DNA from: Agriotes lineatus
Lineage: Eukaryota > Arthropoda > Insecta > Coleoptera > Elateridae
Assembly (NCBI GenBank): GCA_940337035.1
Contig: CALNHX010003607.1
Coordinates: 62,001-126,000, forward strand
DNA length: 64,000 nucleotides
Direction of reading: 5' to 3'
In this document: in pieces, positions 43,001-55,646 of the stretch
Numbering within the stretch: the first letter of the stretch is position 1
Layout of the letters: every line of letters begins with the position of its first letter
Position numbers and translations under genes: made by a program
The notes under the pieces: generated by a model
Told to the model about the DNA's origin: nothing
Seen by the model: the letters and a program-made list of their open reading frames with translations, nothing else
The model's database searches: none

Positions 43001-44190
43001 ATGACTTTGAACTTAAGGACGACTTCACAGGATTCGCAACATATTTGCCGAAACTTTTCCACTGATATGAAAAGTATTGTAGCCTTATGAGGACACCTTT
43101 GTTGAATGTGCAAAAGGGTGCAACTTGCTTTTCCACTCCTCGCTGGAGGGCAAAAGCCGATAGGAGGCTCCTCGCCGATAATTTGAAGCCGCTTAACATC
43201 GCTCTTAACCCGCGCTACCGAAAACTTTTTGAGTTGCAGCCAACTGACTATTATCGGGGTCTAAGCTGAACTAACTTAAAAATCCAACGCCGCGTAAAGA
43301 GCACAGAATTCGGGGAGGGGGGCGAAAATTACACACACTGGACTGCTCGAAGACTCGCTGCTAATTCGCCTCAAGGTTTGTTACTCATTAAATTCAGAAA
43401 TCCACGGGCTCGAAGCTAGACCACCGGAAGAAAGTTTGGGGTTCCATAATTAATTATTCCATATGCATAATCATCAAGGGCTTATCGAAACTTTCTTTCC
43501 TTTGCCCAAAACTTGACGCAGAGCGTGGGCAAGAATGCAACTTTGCACTATTTCTCAAAGAGTTGCGAAACAAAGAAACTTACTGCGTATGCTTTAAGCG
43601 ACAGGGGCTTTGAACATTCTAGAAGGAATTTCTTGCTGTTGCATTGAATCCCAGGGTGTCAAATTACACGACCAATTTTGAAGAACTTTGAGCGTTAAGT
43701 TGCCTGAAAGAAGACCTAAGGCTTCAACGCCTAGCCTCATAATTGCTTAAGATGAAGAATTTGATTTATTTAGGCGTTAGCGCCCGATTGTCGAAACAAA
43801 TACGCACCTTGTGCACTGAACGAAGAACGCTTGCTGATACAAATTTGAATGTAACTCTACCGGGCCGTAATCAGTAAGAATTCGGGCAGAATATTTTTAA
43901 CTAATTTCGTTAATGACAACCTATAGTTGGACTGACAGCAAAAATGGCTTAACGAGGTCGAATAATCTAACAACTTCTCCCAGAACTAAATAACCTTTCG
44001 GTTACAACCTGTACAGCTCGAAGACAGTATATCATGGATTGGGTAGTACGAGTTCTTTTTTTCTTATTTGTTTTTAATTCAAATTAGAAGTATAACCTAT
44101 TATAGTCAAGTTTCGAATATCTTGTGGAATATGAATTGTAAAAGTGATTATAAAACAACGACTTTTGCTCTTTAACTTTAACACCAGAGG
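40036..44190. other. Region without recognised genes
   Basis: About 4.1 kb between the LINE end and LINE F. Mixed base composition, with more GC-rich stretches at 41500-41680 and 42840-43300. Open frames are under about 110 codons, overlap each other on both strands and show no family motif. There is a small inverted repeat GGGGTGCAGCCCC at 42648-42660. It could be host intergenic sequence or an unrecognised old element. Confidence 0.4.
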
Positions 44191-44249
44191 TGGGCAAATG
44201 CCCATCCCTGCCTCCCCCAGACTACGCCCTTTCATAAAAAGAGACTGCA

Positions 44250-45115
44250 CCAAGGCAAAATAGATACTTTAAATTGGAGCTTTTTTCATTATATTGCGAA
44301 GTAATTTAAATTTATATATCGCTCTTCTAACTTTAGGAACAATTTTTTGGATATATTTCGTCCATTTCGTCAGTTGTGAATCTATATAAATTACTAGGTA
44401 TTTAACGTAGGAAACAGAACAAATTGAACTATTACAACAGTAGTTGACTTTACTTGTTTTTAAACATTTTACTTAATGAACACAAATAGATTCAAAGAGC
44501 ATGGGTGTTAATTGCCTTAAAGAAAAATATATAAATTAGGTTTTTATTAAGTTTAAGGATAAGAAATCAACACTTAGTTTTTGAATTATCAAAGCAATGC
44601 TTTTTTCAACCTTTCGCGGTAGATTAGTACCTACAGTTCGATGCCTCAAACAAAACAGCAGTATCGCAGCAAATGAGAAGACCTGTCCATCAATTTTCAT
44701 CTTAGCAAGATCAGTTATGCAAACTATGAATAAGATTGAACAAAAAACACTACTTTGAGGAACACCTATTTTTACTTCCATTTCGTCGCTCATGTCAGAA
44801 CCAACACAAACAACTTCCATTCTGTTAGTTAGATACGATTTGATCAAATCATTTCTTTTTCCTCTAATCCCAATGCTGTCCAGTTTGAGACAGAAAACTT
44901 CATGGTTGACTGTAGCAAAGGCTTTTGCAAGATCCAGAAAAACTGCCAACGTTTTTTTTTGTTTTTATGTAGATTGTCATGTAAACATTTTGTTACTTCA
45001 AAAACGACATCATTGGTACTGACATTTCCACGAAACCCATATTGATTGTCAGCCAAAACGTTAAGTTTCTCAAAAAGCGACGTGAGCCTAATCTTCATAC
45101 ATTTTTATAGTATTT
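44250..45115 (-). pseudogene. LINE F reverse transcriptase, C-terminal half
   Basis: Minus strand. IRLTSLFEKLNVLADNQYGF (about 45090-45035) is RT fingers; AVFLDLAKAFATVNHE (about 44945-44900) is motif A with the first Asp; KIGVPQSSVFCSILF (about 44780-44735) is the Q-G-S-like motif; the catalytic FADD box has decayed to FSFAAILLF (about 44690-44665). Thumb-like sequence YLVIYIDSQLTKW is near 44395-44355. It joins the 5' half at 48512 across an inserted element. Clade uncertain (Jockey/CR1-like). Confidence 0.78.
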
Positions 45116-45772
45116 CACATTACTCGCTTGGTAAGAGGGTTTTTACTGGCGAATCTTATATTATAAGCGCTGATGTCGGTCGCCGTCAGACGAAGCAGGC
45201 GCGCGCACACGCTGCATGAACGGCCTGCATGACAGCAAGTGGCGCGCGCGCACGAATGGCGGGCAGTGTTGCCTGGCTTATTGGGAGGCGTTTTAGCGGT
45301 GAAATTAATTATTTAGCGGCTAACGTAAAATCTAGCTTTTTAAAAAATGACCCGTTATAAAACTGACGAATTCAATTTTTTCAGGTACGTGTATATTTAT
45401 TATTTTATTATGTATCATAAGATTTAGCCAACTAATGTGAACTGGCGGTAAATAATTGATATAGTAAGCCAGCGCAGCCTTTTAGTGGGTTAGACGTTTT
45501 TTTGTTTATTATGCGAGCACGTTGTGAATATCGGATGGCAATAACAATAATAACATGTATTCAGCAAAGCTACTTTGTTTTAATTTTACTGAACACGAAG
45601 TCTCAAATGAGATTTGATTTGGTGCAGGTGACACCGTTTTTGTTGGATACTAGCAATAATATTTATTGTCCATATCTGAGGTAGGTTATTAATAGTTAAA
45701 TACCTCTTTCTAAATTATAAGCAAGATATTTCTTTCTTACTAGGTACCTATATGCGCATAGTTGGATAAATC

Positions 45773-47822
45773 ATGCCGAAACCACAATATTCCCAAAAAT
45801 TTAGAGAAATTTGGTTAGAAGATCATGCATTAAAAAATTGGCTTGTTACAGTGGATAGCACTCATGGCAAAGTAGCTAAGTGTAAACTTTGTGGTTGCTT
45901 ATTAAAAAGCAATAAATATTCCGACTTAAAAAGTCACGCGAAAGCAAAAAAACACAAAGATAATGCCCAAATAATTTTGGGTAATACACAGCCTAGAATC
46001 CCGTTTAAGAGAAGAACTGGTATCATATCATCGAAAATTGCAGAAGGCAGAATCGCGTTGTTTGTTGCTTGTCACACTGCCCTGTCCTCTACAGATCATT
46101 TGGCTCCTTTATGCAGAACTGCATTCAAAGGTTTGTATTTGTTAATAATAGGGTCGTTATTTTTAACGTTAATATATTCTAGAGTCGGAAGCAGAAAATT
46201 TACAGATCGGACGAACGAAATGTACAGCTATTATAAAAACGTATTGGCGCCATTTTTTATTAAAATGCTAAACGAAGATATTGGTAATAGTTTCTATAGC
46301 GTCCTAGTTGACGAATCTACCGATTTGACTGTAACGAAATATTTAGGGTGCTCTGTAATTTATTATAGTGCAAACGACTGCAAAGTGGTTACCACTTTTT
46401 TTGGTGTAATTGAATTAGAAACGTGTGATGCTTCCGGGATTGTTGATGCATTAATAAAGTTATTGAAAAGATTTAATTTAGACATGCGTAAAATGCAAGG
46501 AATAGGCACAGATAACGCTTCAGTGATGGTAGGAATAAATAACGGAGTATATGCAAAGCTCAAAGAATGTAACCCAGATTTAGTACATATACATTGCCTG
46601 TGCCATTCTTTGCAGTAAGCGGCTTCATCGGCCACCAAAGAATTACCTGGTAATCTGGAATTTTTAATTAGGGAAACATGCGACTGGTTCTGTAAGTCGT
46701 CAAGCAGACAAATTCAGTATAAACAAATCTATAACGCTATAAACGATGGTGAGAATCCTATTAAAATTGTGCGGGCATGTGCTACTCGCTGGCTCTCAAT
46801 TTCAATAGCTATTGATAGGATTTATCATTCTCATTGGCTTGAACTAAAAACTCTTTTTGGAATTGCCGCCCAAAATTTTGGAGATAAGTGTTATACCGCG
46901 CAATTATTACATGAAATGTACGCGGATGATAGTAATTATGCATACCTTTGCTTTCTCAAACCAATTTTGGGTGAAGTCAATCGTGTTAATAAATCATTCG
47001 AGTCCAATGGAGCTGATCCTACGAAGCTATTAGTTGATCTAATGAATTTATTAGAAAATTTAACATCAAAAGTAATAACACCAAACTCAAAATTTAAGTT
47101 GTTTGTCAATAATATCGACGATTACGTAGATCCAAACTGTTATTTAGGATATCTGTTTGAGAACCAGGTGAAAATAATGAAAGAAAATGGTTTTCAAAAT
47201 GAAATAGTTTTGAAAAAGAGATGTATCGACTTTTTATTGATTTTGATTAAAGAAATAATGAATCGGGATCCTGAAAACATTCAGATTTTGCAAAAGATGT
47301 CCATGTTTTCAGTATCCAATGTTCTAAAGCACAATAAACCTGATATAGTTGAATTATTGAAATATTTACGCAAATCAATTAGCAATGAAGAAATTTGTGT
47401 TATCCAAGATCAGTGACACAAAATACATTTAATTAAATGGGTTAAGACTGAAAATACGTATGGTTTTTGGGCAGAAGTAATGAAATATACAGACTCCAGA
47501 AACGTTCATATTTTTAAAAAGTTAGGAAATCTAGCCGTTTCAGTGTTAACATTACCGCACTCTAACGCTGATGTAGAACGCTTATTCAGTCAAATGAACA
47601 TAATCAAGTCAAAACTTCGAAATAGAATGAAATTAGAACTGTTAAATGATCATTATGGTACGTAGCAGTTTAAAAAGAAACAATAAGTGTTGTTATAATT
47701 TCAACCTTGAAAATTATCCTTCCTTATTAGACAAAATAACATCCAATGAAAAATATTTTTCTAATTCTAATACAGATGAAGACGATTTAAGTGTTTTTAC
47801 AGAAACAGACTTTTTCAACTAA
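45773..47822 (+). pseudogene. hAT transposase (ZBED/ZMYM-like), with nonsense and frameshift mutations
   Basis: ATG at 45773. The N-terminal part has a BED-like zinc finger (CKLCGCLLKSNKYSDLKSHAK, with two Cys and downstream His residues). DESTDLT (about 46313-46333) and GTDNASVMVG (about 46505-46535) carry RNase H-fold acidic residues, and HIHCLCHSLQ precedes a TAA at 46616-46618. The C-terminal hATC dimerisation block is LPHSNADVERLFSQMN (about 47552-47600). Further defects are a one-base loss near 46227, a TGA at 47414-47416 and a shift near 47658; the original end is the TAA at 47820-47822. It catalyses cut-and-paste transposition when intact. A short intron is likely at 46131-46182. Confidence 0.88.
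46131..46182 (+). other. Predicted 52-bp intron in hAT-1 transposase
   Basis: GTTTGTATTTG opens and TATATTCTAG closes it. Removing it joins AFK to ESEAENLQIGRTKCTAIIK, a block expected in this transposase family, whereas the unspliced frame gives unrelated residues. Confidence 0.6.
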
Positions 47823-48511
47823 GTTTTTATCATTTTTTTTTGTATTCCTGTAGCATTTAAACCTTATTTTGTATTTATGTTATACGTATATTAATAAAAA
47901 AATCTGTTTTACTTTTTATTTAAATATTTACGTGTTCAATAGGTGCAAACTTAACATTTAGAAGTTTTTGGCGGTTTCTAGCGGATTTGAATAATCGTTT
48001 TAGCGAAATATTACAGCTACAAGCTGGCAACACTGATGGCGAGACCGCATGTATTGTTAACACTGGCAAGGCCGGACGTCGGCTGGCCGCCAGCCTAAGC
48101 AAGCATTTTTATTGTTAACCGTTTCTTTACGCTGGCAGGGCCAGACGTAGGCTGGCCATGCGTTCTAGTAGAAGGATATGACTGGCTAGCCGCAGGCGAG
48201 CCAGTCACCTTCTTGAGCCAGTAAAACCTGTTACCTTGCGTGTATTGTTGAATATTTTATTTGTTCCTGACTTGTAAATGACTAGAAATTTACCATTTAT
48301 TCAAAATGTCAAGCAACTAAATTAATCAACATGACACATACTAAGGAAGACAACTCTGGCTTTGCACGCTATCATTTATCTATAAGAACGCTTGTAAAAC
48401 TGACAGTTAACTTGTAAAGATTTTACAAGTTAATAACGTGTTAAAATAAACTTTCTTGATTACTACAGTGACTTGATAAATTGATGTTTACAAGTGAGTA
48501 ACAAATAAAAT

Positions 48512-50345
48512 TATTTTAGTAATGCTACATGTTAACGATATGGGTATGTAGTAACTTATTAAATTTTTATTTTCCGATTTAAATACAGGTAGGGTGATAC
48601 TTTTCCTAAAAATAGCAGGAGATTTACCATGTATAAAACATAAATTTACGATATGAACTAGAGCCTTTAAAATATGCGGAGCTATTTTCTTTAGACATAT
48701 ATTGGATATACCATCAATACCCGGTGAACTGTTGTTTTTTGAAAAGTTGATGCAATTTTGTATTTCAGCCTCGGTAACCGGATAAAAGTAAACGGTATTC
48801 GGATTATATGAGTCCTGAAACTTGTAATTAATGTCAGCTGAAATGTTATCGGCAATTTCAATTCCAACACTCTGAAAATACTTGTTGATATAATTTGCTT
48901 TATCTTTGTTATCTGCTAGTGCTTTGTTAACAATGGATTATATTTCTTTATCGGTGTTAATATTGTAATAGTCGGTGGCTTCTCTAACAGCTTGCCATGT
49001 CTTTCTAAGTTTTCTTTGAGTAGAGTCTAATTTATATTTAAAATAATAATTTTTAGTTACTCTTACTAAATTTGTTAAATAATTGCGAAAATCATACGAG
49101 ACTCATTAATGACCAATAGAAAAATTAGTTCACCGAATCTGCATTCAAGCATTAATTCATACCTGGAAATTATTTTTCGTGAATTCCAACAACGTCCTAA
49201 TTATCCCTCGCGTCCCGCTCGGGCATATTAATACGACGCATTCAAAAGAATTTCCGGAAAGAATTAATGCTCTTATAAGATTATATGTGATAATTTTGCA
49301 TTGTTTAGCAAGTACCTGATTATCTGAATTTTTAAGGCTTACTTATATCTCATTCTTATTGACTGCAAAATTCTTTTGTCATTCAGGGTTTAATCTTTCC
49401 TTGTTTTAGAAGAGATCTTAATAATTTTTTGAGTAGTCGATATATACCTTTTAAATTTTTTAACACAAACTGATGCTGCCAAATCGGTACCATTTATAAT
49501 TTAATACATCATTCCAGGATTCATGATTTAAATTGCGTAAGAACTTGATGTAATCTATTGAACTTTTAAAGTTATTGATCAATTCATTATTTGTAGAAGA
49601 TCTACTAACATCATTCTTTGATAAAATTAATAAAGCTCTAGGATAATGATCTGCTATTGACGATTCAATCAATACCTATCGGTACAGCATCATCAACATA
49701 TCTATTAGAAAGTTTAACAAAAACATGATCAATGCAAGAAGAAGATACGGATGCAACTTTTGTAGACTTAGATAGAAAAGTCAGATAGTCTAATTCACTC
49801 AACAAATTACTAATATAATCACAATTTAGAATGTCGACATTAACATCGCCTGCAAATATCTCCACTTTTTGGGAACTTTAACATCGCCTGCAAAAATTTC
49901 CACTTTTTGGGAACTATTATTTTGAAGTGTAGTACTAAGGTTCCGCAAAACCCGAACACTATCGCTAGACGGTGTCAGTAAGTTATATTATTATGAGAAA
50001 AAAATAATAGAAGAAAACTTAATGCAGAATCAATATGAATCAAGTGGAAGTTATGCTGCAAACTGTTTTTGATATAGATAACAATTCCATCATTCTGATT
50101 AAAAGAGTCGTAGCTGTAATAGATGTTATAATTTTCTATTTTGTAGTGATCTATTTCATGTTTCACTGAGTAAAATGGCGTCAAAACGAGTATGGAGGGA
50201 TAGCAATACAAAAAATTTATCAAAATTCTTATCAAGGCTTCGGATATTCAAGTGTAAAAGCGAAAGGATTAATATACTTATCTCGAACATCTCCGAAATC
50301 ATCAATATTACATATTAAAGTTTCCTTTTCACGAATAAACGTATC
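48512..50345 (-). pseudogene. LINE F endonuclease and reverse transcriptase N-terminal half
   Basis: Minus strand. The endonuclease part is broken over frames: YSYDSFNQNDGIVIYIKNSL (about 50130-50070), EIFAGDVNVDILNCDYISNL (about 49865-49810), SSSCIDHVFVKL (about 49745-49710). Linker and RT fingers follow at 49080-48520, with NNSSPGIDGISNICLKK (about 48740-48695) and a PISL block near 48555. It stops mid-gene at about 48512, and the next expected residues are found at 45115, so the two halves were one element. Confidence 0.8.
49840..49914. repeat. Tandem 37-38 bp duplication inside LINE F endonuclease
   Basis: Units 49840-49876 and 49877-49914 both read TTAACATCGCCTGCAAA and end CTTTTTGGGAAC, differing at few bases. 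It disrupts the endonuclease frame. Confidence 0.85.
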
Positions 50346-50364
50346 AAGATCGGTAAATTAATAT

Positions 50365-51570
50365 GGCATCACAGACACGTCGCCGGTCGAGTAAGGAGGA
50401 AAGTTCCAAGCTAGCTAGACGTTCTTCGTAAGACATCCTTCGTGCACCACACTCGGCTGCTCGTTGTGTTCTTTCCATAAGTTGTATATCCCTAACGAGA
50501 AAAGGGCCCCAAACTTAAATGGTGTACCCAAGGTGAGGTCGGATGTACGATTTATACAGAGTCAAAGACAAACTAATTGTTGGAAGCTTTTAGAAATTAA
50601 ATATATTGATGTGTTAACTTTTTTGACAGCTGCTTGAACTTGTTCAGACTATGAAAGTTTACTGTTTACTGTGACACCTAAATCGGAGCAACTATCCCTC
50701 GGGTGGATTAGAATTCCATTTATCTGATAAGTTAGATGGGGGTTATTATATCCAATATGTAAAACACAGAACTTTTCGACATTAAGAGGGATAGACCAAG
50801 TCTCACACCAATTTCAAATGGATTCCAAATCCTCTTGTAGTGTATTGAAGTTGGTGATAGAATTTCTAAAAAACGTACTATCATCGACATAAAAAGCTTG
50901 ACTGGATTTAATAACATTCTGAAGAACATATGCATGCAGAAGAAACAATGTTGTGCCAAGAATAGAACCCTGAGGTACACCATGCTACATCATGCCAGGT
51001 TGAAAATTCAGATCCAATCCTAACTTTGAACTTACTACAGAATAAGAACGCCGAAATCCAGGATAACGGTTTTCCTCGAATACCAAAGCGTTCAAGTTTT
51101 AGAAGAAGTTTTGTTTTTTGGAACTTTATCAAAAGCTTTTGAAAAATCCAAGTATATTACATCGAGAGGTTGTTTGTTATCCAAGGCCAAAGTCCACTCG
51201 GTGAGGAAAGAGGGTAGATTGGTGAGACCGTACCTACCAGGTATGAACCCATGTCGTGTTGGAGGGATAATATTGTGGTTCAAAAGGAAAGAAAGCAGAG
51301 AATCTACAAAAATTCTTTCCGTAGTTCTGGCACAGACAGAGATAAGGCTTATTGTACGATAATTGTTTGGGTCAAGATTATCACTTTTTTTGAATATTGG
51401 AGTAACGGAAGCTGCAGCGGATTTGCTAATATTTAAAAAAACTGACGAAGAAACATGTCAGGGTCAGGAGAAGAGTACATCTTGATATTATCAAGTTTTG
51501 TTTTAACAATATCAGGAGAGAAACTAATGTTTTCAAGAGACCGATGAAGTCTTTTTATTTGGATTTTTTA
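50365..51570 (-). pseudogene. LINE G reverse transcriptase remnant
   Basis: Minus strand and separate from LINE F, because its RT lies upstream of F's endonuclease. Blocks: NHNIIPPTRHGFIPGRYGLT (about 51280-51225), VIYLDFSKAFDKVPK (about 51165-51120, motif A), then decayed palm sequence, and the C-terminal YKSYIRPHLGY (about 50555-50520) and EERLASLELSSLLDRRRV (about 50440-50385) typical of CR1/Jockey-type RT tails. Many stops and shifts. No endonuclease is seen for this copy. Confidence 0.75.
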
Positions 51571-54500
51571 GGTAACGTGTTATAAGATAGGGGTGTAAAC
51601 GATTTTCCTAATGCTTTTGCTATAGCTTCAGCTGCTGAGGCATGCGTGTCACATAAATATATCACAAATATTGCAATATAAAGTACAGGAAGCTCTCCTG
51701 TATGGTAAACATTCTATTCTCAGCATTTCAAAATATATAAATAGTGAAAATTCATTATTTATTGAAAGGATATGGTAATTACATCATAGAGAATAAACGA
51801 CCGACATGCAATACAAATAGCAGACCGTCAACTGAAATAATTCCTATTAATCCTAAAAATACAATCGCTAGTTGCACGCGCAGCATGATACTATCTAGAC
51901 TCAATTAAGAGGTATTGCAACTATCACAGCGATGCGAGAGGCAATACCTTTAATCAATGGTTGCTTGAGAGAATAAAACAAATAGATTGACTGCGAATTC
52001 TGTTATTGGCATGCTTGCAGTTACATTTAATGTAACCTCTAATTATGTTAGTTGGGTGTCAAAACCGTTGCAGGTTTAGATAGAATCAGGATTTGGTCGT
52101 AGTTGCGTAGAAACGTGGAGGATGTAGGATTAAGTTTCTGAAGCTCATTACAGCACCTTTAGCAGCTCATTCTGCTCCACGCAATCCGCATTTCCAGTGG
52201 TGTAATCTTTTTAGATTGGAATCTGTTGTAAATTTCGTTCAGCTAAAGAGCCTTTTGGCATTCCATCGACTGGGCTTTGTCAAGTGTCTTGTTACTTTTA
52301 ACGTGGCGTTTATACGGCATTGTAATTGCACCATTGCCTTAATTATTGGTCATGCTTTTCAACCCGCTTTTTAGAAAAAATTGCTCGATATTTTGTGTGA
52401 CAAATTTCTTCTGTGCGTACCTACATGATTAGTACAAGTGCATTTTAGAAATGTATAGGATTTCCTTGGTAGCCTTCTATAAAATTAATCTACATAACTA
52501 CTATGAAAATGTGGTTCCAAATACATGTAAATGCTTTCAACGTTATCATTACAAAGTATACCGGGGTGCTATTATGATTCAAAGCAGTAACGCATATTAA
52601 TGCAACAAATCTTAAAAACTGAGCTAAGCAAACATTCTCAATATTTGTTTTGTATCATTAGAGAAGTCTTTTATGTATAATAATTGTAATTAGATAGTTT
52701 TACGTAATCAAAAGTAGAAGCTAAATTATACATTTAATTTAATTCGATTTAATTCACTAAAATAAAATTAGTTTTTTCGATGTACATTAATAGATCCTAA
52801 TAATTATATTTAGTAACTTGTATGAAAGTGAAGCGGAAGCAATTGTTAGTTAAAATTCACGCAAATCTAAGAACGAACAAAGTTAGGCTGCAGAGAGTCA
52901 GATTGCTTTGAAGTGGAAGATAGAGTATGTGCGCTTTTGTAGTAGGCACAAATGCAGAATGGTCGCCTATAACTTTCAATGTGCTTCAATTAAGTGTGAG
53001 CGTTCTACATTTTCCTGTGGAACTCTTAGAACTAACAAGTATCGCCATAGTGGCAGGTTATCTTTATGTAGAGTTTCGAAATCCTTTCTACATAATTGTT
53101 TGCCGGCCAATAAATTCAGTCATCCGACAAAGAATGGGCTACGCCAACCAGTGCTGCAATAGCAAAGGCATCGCCGACAATACAATTCCAGATTATTACA
53201 CAACTGGAATTCAACGTTTATAAATTAAGGCGGACGACTTAGGCAATATTATATTATTCCAGAACAGCAATCGGACTAGGTCCTGAGTGATTAAACGATT
53301 ACAGCACTGGTGTAATACCTTCTGTTATTATATGCGCTTGTCAAACAAAACTGTGTAATATACTATCGACATAAATGCGTAGTAGAAACAGCTGTCTGCG
53401 TGTAGTTTAATTATTGTTAGTATAAAAGCGTAGCAGAAGCAGATGATTGTTTCGCTGTTTAGTATTTAATTTTCCTACTACGATGGTGTTTCTGCATAGA
53501 TAGCACTAACAGATCAAGTGCACTACGGAAATAAGTCATGCTAGAAAACAATTGTTTCGGGTTTTTTAGTTTGCCAGTTCAAATTTAGTTTTTGTAATTG
53601 TAACAATTAGGATACAAGTTAATTTTGAAATAAATGTTGTCCAGCAAAAATGAATTTAACAAGAGAAGAATTTATAGCCATGATTTATTACGACTTGAAG
53701 AGTTCCCTATCTCCGAAAGAAGGCTATACAGAGGACTGTTTATAACTAATTTAATGAATTTAAATTTGAACGGGTTTCATTCAAAGATGATTTTCCTGAA
53801 GGAAGACCAATTTCAGCATTCTTGGCCTATTAATTAGGGAATTCTGTTCCACGCCATATCGCCGAATCGAAAGCTGACTGACCTATTTTGCACGTGCCCA
53901 AAATCACATTGGGCCGCAAGTGTGGAGCTCCTTACCGGCTGCTTGAATTTAATCATGGAAGCATCCAGGGCATGATCTTGACCCTAGCTATTCGCACTGA
54001 GCACACCTGTCAACTGCGGTCCGCTTCAACACTAGATATGTGAATTTCATAGCACACAGAAAGGGGCCCGATGAGGAACACACATACAGGTAAAATTTTT
54101 CCTTTATATAACATTTACTGGCAACCAGTGATTGAATTTTGTGAGCTTCACTTATGTATTTGGTGTTTGGGATTGCGACGTGAGCTCGGGATATACAGCT
54201 CGTCCCGCGAACTTTGTACCCGAAGGCATCAAACGTTTTCTCCCCATCCACGCAGCAGAAACCACATGCCATATTGCCTTTTAAGTGTTTTATTTTAATG
54301 TGTGCGATAAATAAAGTAGCTGTACTGTAAATTTTGTAAGTCTTAAGTTTATGCATTTTATGAGGTGCCTCCTAACTTTCCGGCCTACATTTACCTGCGA
54401 ATAATCATCTGTATTTTGTACCAGATACTCTTGAATTTGTGATTAATTATACTATGATACCAGCTTTGTGGTTTTTGTTTTGATTACAACTACGTGCGCA

Positions 54501-55452
54501 TGATTTGAGCTTTTATTTAAGGAAATTATATGCAACTTGGGTTTACGAATTCTCAGTTGAAAGCCTGGATACACTTGTTATTAATTGGTAAAGATTTGTT
54601 GGCGCTCTTTTGGCTCTAATCACTGGTGAGTCCTTAAAGAGCTGCACGGCGTCTGCCTGACTAACCGGCTGGCAACTGTATCTAAGTAGTTATAAAGTTT
54701 GTTTTGTTTTGAGAGAATTCGCCGACGTATCATTTTGCTAACAAAATCAGCAACATTTCTGTAGCCCTAAGAATTTTGAAAATCGCACAGAAATAAACGA
54801 GGAGGTTAGATAACCACACACAGACCAACTTAATTCACATTATACTAATAATGAAAGATAACTGGAGATTCAAGACAATTCTCAGCTAAATAACTTAAGT
54901 GTAATTAGAATAAAATTTGAAGGTAGCAATTTTTTAGTCAAATTGTGGAGTAGTAAAACTATACCAATCTCTAACGTTTTGAGGACAATTAGAAATTCAA
55001 AATGGCTGCTCGGTGCCATATTGATTTTTTTGAGAGGAAGGCGATCGTTTGGTACCTTATTTGAAAGGTGTTTTTCGGTACACTACATACTTATAATTTC
55101 AGGAAATGTTGTTAATTCTAAACAAAATTGCACTTCTTTCAGTATTCGTGTCCTTCAATACTAAAGCTGGCGCCAGTTTTTTAAGGATTATCGGTATTTT
55201 CCGAAATTATAAATACGTATTCTACGCATTATCCTATCTTGTAGTTAAAATAACTATACAAAAATGTTGAAGATGGGAGTCGTGTCACACCTGCTTTAAA
55301 AGTTATCTGTCACCCCCACCTTAATTCAATACAACAAAAACTATCCAATGACACTATGTCCCCCTGCACTAATATCAAAAAGGGGTGGCTTGGGAGTATA
55401 CGCTCGCGACCGCTCAGCCGCAGATGGAAGTGGGTTCCAAAGAACAAATTAC
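51571..55452. other. AT-rich region without recognised genes
   Basis: Two overlapping short plus-strand frames at 52908-53223 (84 and 98 codons) are the longest; the latter is hydrophobic in the middle but matches nothing known to me. Other frames are short and on both strands. No terminal repeats were recognised. Confidence 0.4.
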
Positions 55453-55646
55453 CTGATATTGCAGGTTCCAGAAGGGCGCCACGCAGTTGTCTAGCTTCAG
55501 TTTTATTACTCCCAGATGAAACTTGTAACGGCGAACCTAAATAGCTCAATAAAGAAGAACAGAGACTCGATGCAGCAGTAAATAGAAGCCAGAGAACATT
55601 ACTACACATATAATAACCACAGTGGTTCCATAATATTTGAAGCAGC
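55453..55646 (-). other. Possible host exon encoding a signal-peptide-like start
   Basis: Minus strand. A plausible acceptor CATTTGTACAG ends at 55647 and a donor CAG|GTAATTT begins at 55452. Inside, an ATG at 55609 opens 52 codons starting MCSNVLWLLFTAASSLCSS, which looks like a secretory signal peptide; the rest is hydrophilic. A matching donor TTGCAG|GTAAATTT is on the same strand at 56298, as for an upstream untranslated exon. No family is recognised, and splice sites alone occur by chance often. Confidence 0.25.

Larger units (their letters stand above)
45256..48043 (+). mobile_element. hAT transposon (hAT-1), full length but mutated
   Basis: Terminal inverted repeats CAGTGTTGCC (45264-45273) and GGCAACACTG (48026-48035). 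Flanking 8-bp copies ATGGCGGG (45256-45263) and ATGGCGAG (48036-48043) agree in 7 of 8 positions, the hAT hallmark. Subterminal TTTTAGCG motifs recur at both ends. Total 2772 bp with one transposase gene. Inserted in the MITE-like element. Confidence 0.9.
45116..48511. mobile_element. Small inverted-repeat element (MITE-like) splitting LINE F, itself split by hAT-1
   Basis: What remains after removing hAT-1 is about 0.6 kb. The left edge has ATTACTCGCTTGGTAAGAGG (45119-45138) and the right edge, inverted, GTTACTCACTTGTAAACATC. A second inverted match, GGTAA(G/C)AGG-TTTTACTGGC, pairs 45130-45155 with 48205-48235. TATTT occurs on both sides (45111-45115 and 48512-48516), a possible target duplication. 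No coding sequence is recognised. Superfamily not assigned; edges may be off by several bases. Confidence 0.55.

Noticed and set aside
52908..53223. Two overlapping open frames, one hydrophobic
   Set aside because: Neither shows a known domain, splice context or homologous partner in the window; kept only as a note.
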